This document shows, piece by piece, positions 21,401 through 29,068 of a stretch of DNA of 64,000 nt. The DNA is from Rhodeus uyekii (lineage: Eukaryota; Chordata; Actinopteri; Cypriniformes; Acheilognathidae). The position numbers and the translations under genes are program-made. The stretch is taken from contig JAWRVZ010000079.1 of the NCBI GenBank assembly GCA_037043235.1, positions 472,001 through 536,000 of the forward strand, given 5' to 3'. The notes beneath the pieces are model-generated. The model was not told the origin of the DNA. It did no database searches and saw only the letters and a program-made list of their open reading frames with translations. The stretch's first letter is position 1; each line of letters begins with the position of its first letter.

Positions 21401-23762
21401 TGCAGATAAAGAGAAGAAGCCTGAACGTGAGGAACTGAATCAGATGCACATCAAGGTTATCGCTGTTATCAATGGCTTCATTCTTAATCTTAATATTTCT
21501 TATAGCAACAAGACTGAGTTCGTCAAGTAGCATAGACTTAGAACAGGGTCGTGTCCGTACCAAGCTACGCAAGTTCCTCCAGCGGCGGCCCACCTTGCAG
21601 TCAGTCAAAGAGAAGGGCTACATCAAAGGTTAGTATCAGCCTTTGCTGTTCAACATTAACTTAATCAGTGACATTGTTCTGTCCATCAATATTGAAGACT
21701 CCACTTCAAGGAATTCAAGCAGATATCAGTGGGAAGTTGACAGTCATGAACTGGTGTTTATCTTCTATTCACTTCCTGTTCTAATAAAATAAATCATTTT
21801 AACTTTCAGTTTGTTCTTTTGTTTACAGAGAATGTGTTTGGCTGCCACCTAGACACCCTCTGTCATCGGGAAAACACAACCGTGCCTAAGTTTATGGAAA
21901 AATGCATAAGATCTGTTGAGAAAAGGGGTAAGCATTCATTTTGGCATATAACCAGTTTGATTTAAGGCCTGTTCACACCAAGGATGTTAAGTATAACGAT
22001 AAAGTAATTAAGTAAAAAAAATCTAAATGTAAAATTATAGCAGAGTTCCTACCGTAGCTATAATGATATTACATGTATACACAGAGAAACTATATCATTT
22101 CACAGCTATTTTTTTCCTGCTGTTAAAAAAACATGGACGGCCAATCAGAATCCTTCCTGCTTGAGAGGGCTTGAGCATTTAATGCGGCAGACGCCAAAAC
22201 TGCAGCATGCTTCTTAAAAATAAAAAGACTTTATGTAATTATTGTTCTTGGTAAGAAAAGTTGTCTAAAATGTCAGTGTCTGTTTGGCCGATGCAGGCCT
22301 GAAAACAGATGGAATCTACAGAGTGAGTGGGAACTTGGCTGTCATCCAGAAGCTGCGATATAAAGCCGATCACGGTAAATTAGAACTAGACACGTAATGA
22401 AAGATCACCGCAATTACTTTTGTTTCACTGTACACATCCACCTTTTAGGTTTGAGTTGTTCATTGTATTACAGTGAATTTATAGACTATTTTCTAGCCAT
22501 TATATGGTGCTAAAAATGCGTAAGAATATAAAAATATTGTGAATATAACTGGTTACTGCTGTAAAATCATGTGAAATTTCCTTCAAACAATGAATTTAAA
22601 TAAAAAGTTTATTTGTTTAATTGACAATACATAGCTATATTTTCCTTTCTTTCTGTAGAAGAAGATCTGGATCTTGAGGATGGGCAGTGGGAAGAGATCC
22701 ATGTGATTACAGGAGCTTTGAAGCTTTTCTTACGTGAACTTCCTGAGCCACTTTTCCCCTTCAGCTTTTTTGATAGGTTCATCGCTGCCATTCGTAAGTG
22801 TAACTGTCCTGTTTTAGAGGACAAATCAATTGTATACCTAAAAAATCTGTTCTTTTTTTAAACAGAGTTTGATAGATATTACAAATTATATATTTTTGAC
22901 ATAGCAAACACTCTGCAATAAGGTTTCATTAAGATTTAATCTTTCTTGATGTTAATTTCAAAATTTACTAATACATTATTAAAATCAAAGTTGTGTTTGT
23001 TAACATTAGTTAATGCACTATGAACAAACAATGAAAAGCTGGATTTTTAAAACTAACATTAACTTAGTAATATGAACAAATACAGTAATAAATGTTTTGA
23101 ATTGATCATATTTAGCTCATGTTAATGAATACATTAATTTTAACTAATGACTATTGTAATTACCTTATTGTATAGTTAACGTTTGCTTTGTCAGCGATCT
23201 GATATGATTCTTTAATAAATGATGCACTGCATCAATAACTTTTAGTCTTATTTGAGACTTATTTTATGTTATATCTACAAAAACAATTCTCCAAGAAAAG
23301 AGGGAGAAAAAAAATCAATAATTGCACTTGTTTTATAGAAATGAGTGACTACAGCCAGAAAGTGTCCTATATACAAGATCTGGTGAGAAACTTGCCTTTA
23401 CCCAACCACGACACCATGGAGGTTCTCTTCAAACATCTCAGAAAGTATGGACCTCTTTATTTGCTCAGTTTTAATGTTGTACATATGTTGGTTTTGCTAT
23501 TTTCATTCACCTTGGGTATTAACAATGATCAGATAATTCAAGAAAGCCTGTTGAAGAGCTAAATCCATTTACCCATCTGTCCTCCAGGGTGATTGAGAAT
23601 GGTGAGCTGAACCGCATGTCTATCCAAAGTATGGCCATCGTGTTCGGCCCAACGTTGCTGAGACCGCAGGAGGAGTCCAACATCACTATGCACATGGTCT
23701 TTCAGAACCAGATTGTGGAGCTCATACTCAACGAGTACAACGAGCTCTTCCAAACCAAATGA
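2136..23762 (+). CDS. arhgap27: Rho GTPase-activating protein 27 gene (18 coding exons, introns included)
   Basis: Spliced product of about 1022 aa. Family role: it stimulates GTP hydrolysis by Rho-family GTPases and acts as a cytoplasmic/membrane adaptor linked to endocytosis. Domain order read from the exons: SH3 (about residues 25-82), WW1 (about 349-377), WW2 (about 406-435), a third WW-type segment across exons 3-4 (about 500-548), PH (about 641-754) and RhoGAP (about 826-1015). The RhoGAP arginine finger is in the YRVSG motif near residue 867, and NRMS...FGPTLLRP follows. Three WW-type segments plus PH and GAP favour ARHGAP27 over ARHGAP12, 15 or 9, and the coa3/wnk4 neighbourhood agrees. 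All 17 junctions are GT/AG and keep phase, and the summed CDS is 3069 nt including stop. ATG 2136 follows an AG acceptor at 2124; an in-frame ATG at 2184 is an alternative start. UTR exon(s) are probably upstream. Gene identity is secure; the exact start and small linker exons are less so. Confidence 0.93.
3202..3991. mobile_element. Non-autonomous pogo/Tigger-like (Tc1/mariner) element
   Basis: A 790-bp unit starts CAGTGGAGTTCACTTCTCTC and ends GATAACCGGATTCCACTG, flanked by TA on both sides, the target duplication of the Tc1/mariner superfamily. Subterminal GTCGAGATAACC-like motifs recur inside both ends, as in pogo/Tigger elements. No transposase ORF is present. Contains an A run at about 3885-3916. 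Confidence 0.75.
6940..7054 (+). promoter_or_regulatory. arhgap27: CpG-rich candidate alternative first exon of arhgap27
   Basis: Within AT-rich intron, 6940-7180 has a local cluster of CpGs (GTCGACG, CACGAGGCGG, ACGGCCAACGG, AAGCGCGTGG, GAGCGTTCGCGAG). A donor-like ACAG/GTATTA ends at 7054. Mammalian ARHGAP27 has a short isoform lacking SH3; a transcript from here would splice to exon 2 and could start at the Met near 14768. This is inference from composition and one splice site only. Confidence 0.3.
9000..9180. repeat. Interspersed repeat fragment
   Basis: Shares the core AGCGACAGCCCCTCATGGAC and following CGCTGCATA-like block with a second copy at about 19680-19990 (AAGCTGCTCCCCCTCATGGA). 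Class not recognised. Confidence 0.4.
10560..10811. mobile_element. MITE with GGTCACACTTTA / TAAAGTGTTA termini
   Basis: About 250 bp with inverted ends: CCAATTCTCACTATTAACTA near the left end and TAGTTAATAGTGAGAATTGG near the right, inside ACACTTTA/TAAAGTGT outer ends. This is an abundant fish MITE type; it has no ORF. Confidence 0.75.
12095..12315. repeat. SINE-like interspersed repeat
   Basis: Contains GGGGGTTCGGTGCCTTGCTGA and, near the right end, a block whose reverse complement resembles a tRNA B box (GGTCGCTGGTTTGATTCCC). It is a common fish interspersed repeat; exact class and ends are uncertain. Confidence 0.45.
13186..14314 (+). mobile_element. Solo LTR (family A, copy 2), interrupted by a second LTR
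   Basis: Left part 13186-13527 begins TGTCACAG; the remaining last base(s) follow the inserted LTR at 14309-14314. Flanks CCATG (13181-13185) and CTATG (14315-14319) look like a 5-bp target duplication with one mutation. AATAAA lies at 13457-13462, followed by the family-A CTCCGCATCGCAC block. Length without the insert is about 343 bp. Confidence 0.75.
13528..14308 (+). mobile_element. Solo LTR (family B) nested in family A LTR
   Basis: A 781-bp unit starts TGTCAGGGTTC and ends CACCTGACA, flanked by perfect 5-bp duplications GTAAC (13523-13527 and 14309-14313). TATATATT at about 14074 and AATAAA at 14258-14263 mark promoter and poly(A) sites; a CTAGT/CAAGT pentamer array lies at about 14179-14210. 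Higher CpG content than its surroundings suggests a young insertion. Its long open frames (13563-14179) are fortuitous. Confidence 0.85.
14513..14980 (+). CDS. arhgap27: arhgap27 coding exon 2 (WW1 and WW2)
   Basis: 156 codons, phase 0 at both ends; acceptor CCCATCAG, donor CCG/GTAAGA. WW1 begins at GWQVHTD and ends WSDP. WW2 begins DWEQLLDE, has the aromatic core HYYYNH and ends WTVP. Both carry the two spaced tryptophans and the terminal proline of WW domains, which bind proline-rich ligands. Confidence 0.93.
14981..15549 (+). other. arhgap27 intron 2 with interspersed repeat and microsatellite
   Basis: 15029-15390 is a diverged copy of a common cyprinid repeat (motifs TTGTATTCAGCAAGGATG, CACTGAAGACCGGAGTAATG, AATAAATTACAATTTAAAAT); related copies occur at about 49800-50320 (split by an LTR) and 59205-59410. 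It is followed by a TATC tetranucleotide array. Confidence 0.6.
15432..15516. repeat. (TATC)n microsatellite
   Basis: About 16 perfect TATC units followed by CATC variants, ending about 34 bp before the exon 3 acceptor, so length variation could affect splicing distance. Confidence 0.95.
15550..15750 (+). CDS. arhgap27: arhgap27 coding exon 3 (linker and start of WW3 region)
   Basis: 67 codons, phase 0/0. The acceptor ATCCTCAG lies just after a TATC microsatellite; donor CAG/GTATTG. It encodes PPLPDEDYP followed by a degenerate WW-like stretch (GWTQSVGADGKTVYTN...THEQ) that corresponds to the GWSCHV...TQEQW segment of mammalian ARHGAP27. Confidence 0.88.
16201..16281 (+). CDS. arhgap27: arhgap27 coding exon 4 (WW3)
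   Basis: 27 codons, phase 0/0, acceptor TTGCAG, donor GAG/GTAATT. Encodes WIQGKDDKGKLFYYL...QWTLPE, a WW core with two tryptophans and the final proline. Confidence 0.88.
16428..16544 (+). CDS. arhgap27: arhgap27 coding exon 5 (inter-domain linker)
   Basis: 39 codons, phase 0/0. The acceptor TGTGAAG was chosen because it keeps the frame open (ASVPPGQPVNGNG...NMSQEDL); the AG seven bases further on would break it. Donor CTG/GTGAGT. No domain is recognised. Confidence 0.75.
16897..16983 (+). CDS. arhgap27: arhgap27 coding exon 6 (Ser-rich linker)
   Basis: 29 codons, phase 0/0, strong acceptor CTCCAACAG and donor TAT/GTATGT. Encodes KFSPSHRRIASDNASDASS..., a Ser-rich stretch with a basic SHRRIAS patch that could be a phosphorylation site (inference). 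Confidence 0.78.
17359..17421 (+). CDS. arhgap27: arhgap27 coding exon 7 (small basic linker)
   Basis: 21 codons, phase 0/0, encoding DKKLRRRRNLSTQ...HSHH. Acceptor TTCTCAAG; the donor CAT/GTGCGT is weak. Probably a real but possibly alternatively used micro-exon; it can be skipped without a frame change. Confidence 0.6.
17838..17902 (+). CDS. arhgap27: arhgap27 coding exon 8 (start of PH domain)
   Basis: 65 nt, phase 0 in and phase 2 out, acceptor ATTCATCAG, donor AG/GTGGGT. Encodes STLEKAGILNKTKVAENGKRLR, the first beta strand of the PH domain as in mammalian ARHGAP27 (DKAGVLHRTK...GKRLR). Confidence 0.9.
20141..20228 (+). CDS. arhgap27: arhgap27 coding exon 9 (PH domain)
   Basis: 88 nt, phase 2 in, 0 out; acceptor CCGTGCAG, donor TCT/GTAAGT. 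Encodes KNWAQSWTVLHDGILTFHKD..., the conserved second and third strands of the PH domain. Confidence 0.93.
20676..20777 (+). CDS. arhgap27: arhgap27 coding exon 10 (PH domain)
   Basis: 34 codons, phase 0/0, acceptor CTCCTGCAG, donor GAG/GTAATC. Encodes QIVPEYTVELKGATLSWASK...KKNVLE, matching the family PH segment PEYTVELRGATLSWAPK. Confidence 0.93.
21145..21243 (+). CDS. arhgap27: arhgap27 coding exon 11 (end of PH domain)
   Basis: 33 codons, phase 0/0. The acceptor GCTGAGCAG was chosen because NVLE then joins LKTRHGSEYLIQ as in the family. Ends with the amphipathic helix HDWHKIILDTIRLL; donor CTG/GTGAGT. The open frame extends upstream of the acceptor but does not match the family. Confidence 0.92.
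21339..21426 (+). CDS. arhgap27: arhgap27 coding exon 12 (acidic linker)
   Basis: 88 nt, phase 0 in and 1 out. Encodes QDHGQHSEDEVEEVPEKS...KEKKPE. The donor is C/GTGAGG at 21427; it is the only good site giving the phase needed by exon 13. The reading frame continues into the 79-nt intron and stops at 21530, so intron retention would remove the GAP domain. A CAGCAG tandem acceptor could add or drop one Gln. Confidence 0.82.
21506..21628 (+). CDS. arhgap27: arhgap27 coding exon 13 (entry to RhoGAP domain)
   Basis: 123 nt, phase 1 in and out, acceptor TTCTTATAG, donor AAG/GTTAGT. Encodes TRLSSSSSIDLEQGRVRTK then LRKFLQRRPTLQSVKEKGYIK, closely matching the mammalian LRKFLQRRPTLQSLREKGYIK segment that precedes the GAP fold. 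Confidence 0.93.
21829..21927 (+). CDS. arhgap27: arhgap27 coding exon 14 (RhoGAP domain)
   Basis: 99 nt, phase 1 in/out, acceptor TTTACAG, donor GGG/GTAAGC. Encodes ENVFGCHLDTLCHRENTTVPKFMEKCIRSVEKR, the first helices of the RhoGAP fold. Confidence 0.94.
22297..22374 (+). CDS. arhgap27: arhgap27 coding exon 15 (RhoGAP catalytic arginine)
   Basis: 78 nt, phase 1 in/out, acceptor GATGCAG, donor CACG/GTAAAT. Encodes GLKTDGIYRVSGNLAVIQKLRYKADH. The Arg of YRVSG is the catalytic arginine finger inserted into the Rho GTPase active site, and the GNLA..QKL helix also matches the family, so GAP activity is expected. Confidence 0.95.
22659..22793 (+). CDS. arhgap27: arhgap27 coding exon 16 (RhoGAP domain)
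   Basis: 135 nt, phase 1 in/out, acceptor TTTCTGTAG, donor TTC/GTAAGT. Encodes DGQWEEIHVITGALKLFLRELPEPLFPFSFFDRFIAAI; the KLFLRELPEPL block is a RhoGAP signature. Confidence 0.95.
22919..23190. mobile_element. MITE-like GTTAACATTAGTTAATG repeat
   Basis: AT-rich repeat in the intron between exons 16 and 17 with recurrent TTAACATTAGTTAATG / TTAATGAATACATTAA blocks, bounded by ATAAGGTTTCATTA and TTACCTTATTG, which are inverted relative to each other. A known cyprinid repeat type. Confidence 0.5.
23339..23444 (+). CDS. arhgap27: arhgap27 coding exon 17 (RhoGAP domain)
   Basis: 106 nt, phase 1 in, 2 out, acceptor GTTTTATAG, donor GAAA/GTATGG. Encodes MSDYSQKVSYIQDLVRNLPLPNHDTMEVLFKHLRK, including the LPxPNHDT block of the GAP fold. 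Confidence 0.92.
23588..23762 (+). CDS. arhgap27: arhgap27 terminal coding exon 18
   Basis: 175 nt including TGA at 23760-23762, acceptor CCTCCAG. Encodes VIENGELNRMSIQSMAIVFGPTLLRPQEES and then a C-terminal helix VFQNQIVELILNEYNELFQTK. The FGPTLLRP block closes the RhoGAP domain, and the C-terminus is the normal family end. Confidence 0.95.
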
Positions 23763-24690
23763 AATTACCCAATGGAAGGAAGGAGAACGCAGCCATTAGC
23801 ACCACCTTCTGACCTTCCACCACACATCTCCAGAAAAATGAGCAAAGTTACTGACTGTTTTCTGTCTACTGATTGGACATTGACTTTTATTTTTAATTGG
23901 AACTAATTAAAACGTCACAACAATGAAGTGCCCTGAGAAGTTTTTGGTTCTACCAAAATCAAGAGAACAAAAAGCAAAAGGGATTAACAGCCAATATGAT
24001 CAAACAGATCTTATAAAAAAGACAAGTTTTAATTTTTCAAGATTTTATGTTTGAAATGAGACCTTTATGGAGTCCTTAGTAAGAAATAACTTACATTTGC
24101 TTTGAAGATATTAGACAAGCAGAGCACATAATTATACTTGTTACTGAATAATATACTGTATATTATTGCTAGTCATCCAAAACTGTTCCTGTGGAACAAC
24201 AATTTTCAATTAGCCAAACAAACATGCTTTTTCCTGTGAGATTTCCATACAGATATTAAATGAAAAAGTAAAGGTCCTCTACAAAGGTATGGACGTCTTT
24301 GTTTTTCTCTGAACAAAGATCTTGATGATGAAACCTGTGTTATAGAGTGTATGAGCATCGATTATTGTTAATTGTTTTTTTCTTAATTATCGAAAAAGTG
24401 TTTTATTGTTTTATCAACTGTATGACTAACATTTTTCACTCTCTTTACTTTTTAAGATTAACGTAATAAAAATGCTGACAGTACAATGTATAGACGTATG
24501 AAATGAATATAATGAACTATGGAATGTTATGCAGTAAAGTAAAACGTGGGAGTGTATTGCGTGATGAATACAAACTTTGTTGATGTAGACTAAAGCTGTA
24601 CATATTTTACATATATTGTTTATATAAAAATATGGTTAAGAAATAATTGGCAGTTACATTACAGAGATAAATATTCTGTAAATAAAACCA
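23763..24690 (+). other. arhgap27: Probable arhgap27 3' UTR
   Basis: AT-rich non-coding sequence following the stop. Candidate polyadenylation hexamers AATAAA lie at 24465-24470 and 24681-24686; the real 3' end was not determined. Confidence 0.55.
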
Positions 24691-25064
24691 TATTTAATTT
24701 TAACGCAAATACCTGCATAGATTTTACACTGGTAATTACTAAAATATAAGAAAGAAATGTTTTTAGTATTATGAGAGTGCATGTATACAATAATTATTTT
24801 CAAGTCAGATGAAAAGTATGTGCATCAATTTAAGATAGTGAACAGATATTATCACTGGACTATATATCAATGCAATGTGAGAAATTATAAATTAAATACG
24901 GTGCCTTCATTTTCACTCTTCGTCTCCTGTCTTTGTTTAATGTTTAAGCTTTCAATAACCAGTTTGTCAATTTAAATAAGATTGTGCACTTCCCTAATTG
25001 TCAAAAAATTTGATTAAGTTTTGTTTTTACATATTACACTATAAAATATTACATTTTACATTAC

Positions 25065-25130
25065 ATTAATGCATTTTGGCAGACATTTTTACCCAAAGCG
25101 ACTTACATTGCATTCAAGGAACACATTGAA
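25065..25130 (-). repeat. SINE tail fragment
   Basis: Reads GCATTTTGGCAGACA...AAAGCGACTTACATTGC; its reverse complement matches the 3' body of the tRNA-SINE at 55412-55572. Only the tail is present. Confidence 0.6.
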
Positions 25131-25737
25131 TCAAATTCTTTACATATTTCTTTTCAATATCTTGTTTTATTACACCATCTATGATTGCATTTCAGTCTCA
25201 AAATGATAGTCTTAAATAGGAAAAAATAAATAATACTGGAGGAAAACATAAATGCACTTATTACACTACATAGACAATTTAGTTTGTTAAATATTTTCTC
25301 ATTGGGAAATAAAATGTAAATCTATCTGTTTCAGGTTTGGCCCTCCATAACAGAATAGTAAGATTAAGGGGGTTCAATTAGTTACAAAAAAAGGCACATA
25401 CATTTTAAAAAGTCACACAAATTTGCCTGGTTTCACAGACCAGACTTAAATCTAGTCCCAGACTAAAATCTATGTCTGAGCTGTTTTAATTGAAAACAAC
25501 TTGCACTGATATATCTTAAAATATGTCACTACCATTGTTTTGTCTCAAAATGCTCACCAGTAATGTTTTTTTTTTCAAAGGCACGTTTAGAAAAGCTACT
25601 TACTTCCTAAGTGAACTATTTAATTAATCCTCGCTGAACCTAAACCCTGTCTGTGAAACAGGACTAAGATAATTAAAGGTCCTGGTCACAATATTCCTCG
25701 TGGCTATAGCGACACCTCCTGGTTGTTTGCAGCGAGA

Positions 25738-25811
25738 CACGTGACGTATCGCAGAGGGATTATTTGATTGGTGCAGCGGCGCGCGCGCGTCACAGAGGAA
25801 GGAAAAGCAAC
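25738..25811 (+). promoter_or_regulatory. coa3: Likely coa3 core promoter
   Basis: GC/CpG-rich stretch just upstream of the ATG: CACGTGAC E-box/CRE-like element (25738-25745), an inverted CCAAT box GATTGG (25766-25771) and a CGGCGCGCGCGCG run. No TATA box, typical of a housekeeping mitochondrial gene promoter. Transcription start not determined. Confidence 0.5.
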
Positions 25812-25986
25812 ATGGAGGAAAAGACTCCGGTCGCGTCCTCAGCAGCGCCAAAACATCTCACACCTGCTCAGAAACAGCTCTTCAAAAGACAGCAGGAACT
25901 GGAATACTGGAAGAGACACTCAAAACAGATCCGAGGCCGAAATGTGATCACGGGTCTGACCATCGGAGCCTTTGTGGTGGGCATGT
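25812..25986 (+). CDS. coa3: coa3 coding exon 1
   Basis: 58 codons plus one base (phase 1 out); starts MEEKTPVASS, contains the conserved LTPAQ...ELEYWK helix and the first part of the transmembrane segment. Donor T/GTATCC. Confidence 0.9.
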
Positions 25987-26308
25987 GTATCCTTCATAGT
26001 TTCATAACATGACAGCTGAGCCTCAAATGATTTACTGTGTAAACATCACCTTGACTGTATAATTCATACTTTACTGCTGTGCAAATGCATTTGAGAACGA
26101 TCATACTGGTGTTATTCTTGCTAAATGTTACTTGGTAATCTTTTGTTTTTTCTTAAATGCAATCAATACTACTGTAAAACTGATAACATTCCTAACCTAT
26201 GATAACTAATCTATGATTTATCTTAATAACTGATATTTTCATGGCCCTTTGCTTAACATATGATTTTCTTTTTTTCATATGAGTAGCAAAGGACAGTGAT
26301 GTTATGGT

Positions 26309-26375
<67 letters not shown>

Positions 26376-26436
26376 TTTGATATATATATGCACACACACA
26401 TACATACATACATATATATATATATACATATATGTA

Positions 26437-26483
<47 letters not shown>

Positions 26484-26749
26484 ATTAATTAATGTGTATC
26501 TAAATAAATATGGTGGCACCATAGTCCTTTTGTGTTTCTGTTAAATGTTTATAGCACATTTTCACACAATTATTAAATGTCTGTTTATTCATTATTAATC
26601 TTCTCCAGTTGTGTGATGTAATGGCCTTGACTACTATATCAGTCAGCTACACCATTCTCTCAGTCAGGCAGGAGAAGATCATGAACGAGATTGATGACGA
26701 GGCAAAGATCTTCGTCATGAAAGGGCCTCGGACGGGGGCCAACTCTTAG
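25812..26749 (+). CDS. coa3: Cytochrome c oxidase assembly factor 3 (two exons, intron included)
   Basis: Exon 1 25812-25986 and exon 2 26643-26749 (stop TAG 26747-26749) give about 93 aa. The protein sits in the mitochondrial inner membrane and helps insert and regulate the COX1 subunit of complex IV. Features: LTPAQKQLFKRQQELEYWKR helix, then RGRNVITGLTIGAFVVGM running into FSYTILSV, a single membrane segment at about residues 44-66, and the QEKIMNEIDDEAK tail. The spacing equals that of human COA3 (RNIVTGLGIGALVL..., YTFYSISQERF). The junction ATGT/GTATCC to ATATCAG/TCAGC was chosen because it alone keeps that spacing; a neighbouring alternative would drop about one residue. AATAAA lies at 26935-26940. 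Its position next to wnk4 matches mammals. Confidence 0.92.
26312..26484. repeat. Compound (GT)n/(TA)n microsatellite in coa3 intron
   Basis: About 62 bp of near-pure GT repeat followed by mixed TA, CA, CATA and TG tracts. Any open frames across it are artefacts. Confidence 0.95.
26643..26749 (+). CDS. coa3: coa3 coding exon 2
   Basis: 107 nt starting in phase 1 after acceptor CTATATCAG. Encodes SYTILSVRQEKIMNEIDDEAKIFVMKGPRTGANS and stop. The intron (656 nt) is dominated by a GT/TA compound microsatellite. Confidence 0.9.
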
Positions 26750-27076
26750 TCCTAGTGATGCCGACAGAGCTGCACCTCACTGTTAGCAACACAGTTAACA
26801 TTTGTCTAGATGTTTGAGACTATATATATTTTGCATTCAGTGTCAACAAACATATTTTCGAGTCACCTCATTATATAATACAAAGTAAAATGAGAATGCC
26901 TTCATGAATGCATTTTTCACTAAGAAATGATTTCAATAAATATTTATTTTAGTCATTCCTATTCTTGCTGTTTCTTATGTTATTTAAAATAAAATAAGTT
27001 AATAGAATTTGACTGGTTTCATGTGGTTTATCTAATTTGTTTCATAACTGTGTTTTTTCTAGTATTCTATTGTATT

Positions 27077-27090
27077 CCACTAGATGGCGG
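27077..27090 (+). promoter_or_regulatory. CTCF-like binding motif
   Basis: CCACTAGATGGCGG matches the vertebrate CTCF core consensus (CCASYAGRKGGCRS) at every position. It lies between coa3 and wnk4. Confidence 0.55.
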
Positions 27091-27703
27091 TATGTGAAGT
27101 CACATTAGGAGGAGGTGAAGGTAGTTTGTTTACACAGTATACACTCATATCTTGATTTGTTTAAAGGACACACTGTACCTCCCCACTCATGTCACTCAAT
27201 ATCAGCACTGACATATTCCTTATTACAAAAAAAGAAAAAAAGATTACTGATATACAGCATAGGATTTCTGGAGAATATCATAACAAATGTCATACACTGA
27301 TTATGTCATAATGAAAAATTGTGCATGCTCTATATATAGCGATCTGCAAATGATCCTTTTGCAACCTTCTTCCACTCTGATAATATTCTTACTGGGAAAA
27401 TATTCCAGGTTACACACATTTAAGATCAACTGTGGTGAAGTTTGATTAAACTAACTTAGACTTTTCTCTCCTTTTCTTTAAAGAAAATCAATCATCTGGA
27501 TTACAGTGAGAAACTTACTGTGGAAGTGAATAGGGTCAATCCATGAACGTTAATACAAGACATAAAAAAAACACATGTAATGTGTGTGATGGAATTTTGT
27601 CTTCTTTTTCCTTCATATATTATGTTTAATATTTATATTTTTTTACAAACAGTTGGGATCCCCTGATGATGCAATGCCACAAAACAACAATCTAATTGAC
27701 TTT

Positions 27704-27704
27704 G

Positions 27705-27794
<90 letters not shown>
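27704..27794. repeat. (TC)n/(TA)n microsatellite
   Basis: About 65 bp of TC repeat with two TTTC interruptions, then about 12 TA units. Confidence 0.95.
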
Positions 27795-28660
27795 ATGTAT
27801 ATAGGAGGATATACACACACATCTACCTATACATATCTCTCTCTCTCTTGCTCTCTCTTCTGTTTTGTTTTTTTATAGAAAAGAACTATGCAACAGTTTC
27901 ATTCAGAAATGTTATTAATGGATTTTTTTTATTTTTTAGCTTAGCTTAAGCTTAGGGTAATTTTTAGCTTACATGGTTTCTATCAATCATTACACTGATA
28001 GATTATATATAGTTATATTTATTATCTATGTTTTACATTTGATGTTAATGTGGCAATTAATAAATAACAAATGAATAGTAATTATTATTATTGTGAAGAT
28101 AAGCAAGAGGAAATATTTTTTGTAGTAATGCTTAATGTTAACTCGAATACAAGTTAACGGACTCTATGGAACGAAACAATCCCTGTGTTTCTCCCTTTCC
28201 TGGAAGCTTGTTATTCTCTTGAAGTGTCTACATGTTTCTGAGCAAATGCCCTTCACACAGACCCCGCACAGAGATAAATAGCCATGCTAAGATGTTCTTA
28301 ATGTGAAATATGATTCGGCAAAAGTTTTACAGGGGGGAGGGGTTGATTTGTCGAGCAGCAATATGTTGATCCTGATAAATGTACAAACTCACACAAGTCT
28401 GTCTTGTGAGCTTGTGTGTCACGTAAGGCAGTTCAAAGTCTCAGGCATTATCTGTATCTCACTCTGGGGGTCTGCGATATCTCTCACACACAAGCTCATC
28501 AATAACTCCATTCTGTTCCACATACATATCTACTTTATCATTTTTAAGCACGTGATTTTGTTGGAATGTTCTCATGCTGTTAGATGACATTCAAGAGCAT
28601 CTCCAATTCTTCAACTGTTCTGAAAACAGCTCACCCAATCATTTATTTACCTTTTGTCCG

Positions 28661-29068
28661 TACACTCTTAAAAAGAAATGTTCCAAAATGTGTTTTTTTT
28701 TTCAGCGATGCCATAGGAGAACCTTTTAGGGTCAGCTAAAGGACCTTTCAGTGAACTGTTCTCAAAAGAACCAGACATTTTTTTCATAGTATGATGAACA
28801 TTTTATTAATCTAAAGAAGTTTGTCCAAAATAAAAAAAACAAGGTTCCATGGATGTTAAAGTTACTTCATAGAATTGAATTTTTCATAGAGTCTGAATTT
28901 GTCAGACGCTTTCATCCAAAGCATTCAAGACACACATTGACATTCTACACACTTGCACTCCCTGGGAACTGAACCCATGACCTTGGTGTTGCAAAGTGTT
29001 ACGCTCTACAGCTTGAGCTACAGGAATCGTACAGGCTCCAATAAAGAACCTTTATTTTTAAGACTGTA
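28661..29068. mobile_element. MITE with TACACTCTTAAAAA inverted ends, carrying a SINE
   Basis: Left end TACACTCTTAAAAA and right end TTTTTAAGACTGTA are inverted repeats (one mismatch). Internal AGAACCTTTTAGGG, AAGGACCTTTCAGTGAAC and AAGGTTCCATGGATGTTAAAG are hallmarks of a frequent cyprinid DNA repeat. A SINE interrupts it near the right end. Confidence 0.65.
28900..29035 (-). mobile_element. tRNA-derived SINE, minus strand
   Basis: On the minus strand it starts CCTGTAGCTCAAGCTGTAGAG (A-box-like) and continues with GGTCATGGGTTCAGTTCCCA (B-box-like), then a tail ending in GATGAAAGCGTCTGAC. Same family as 55412-55572. It is nested in the MITE at 28661-29068. Confidence 0.7.

Larger units (their letters stand above)
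24691..25811. other. Intergenic region arhgap27-coa3 with coa3 promoter
   Basis: Unremarkable AT-rich sequence except a SINE tail fragment (25065-25130), a reverse CTCF-like motif (25709-25722) and the CpG-rich coa3 promoter next to the ATG. Confidence 0.5.

Noticed and set aside
25709..25722. Reverse CTCF-like motif GCGACACCTCCTGG upstream of coa3
   Set aside because: Two mismatches in core positions; too weak to annotate alone.
26296..26544. Open frames on both strands of about 80-90 aa
   Set aside because: Translations of GT/TA microsatellite repeats.
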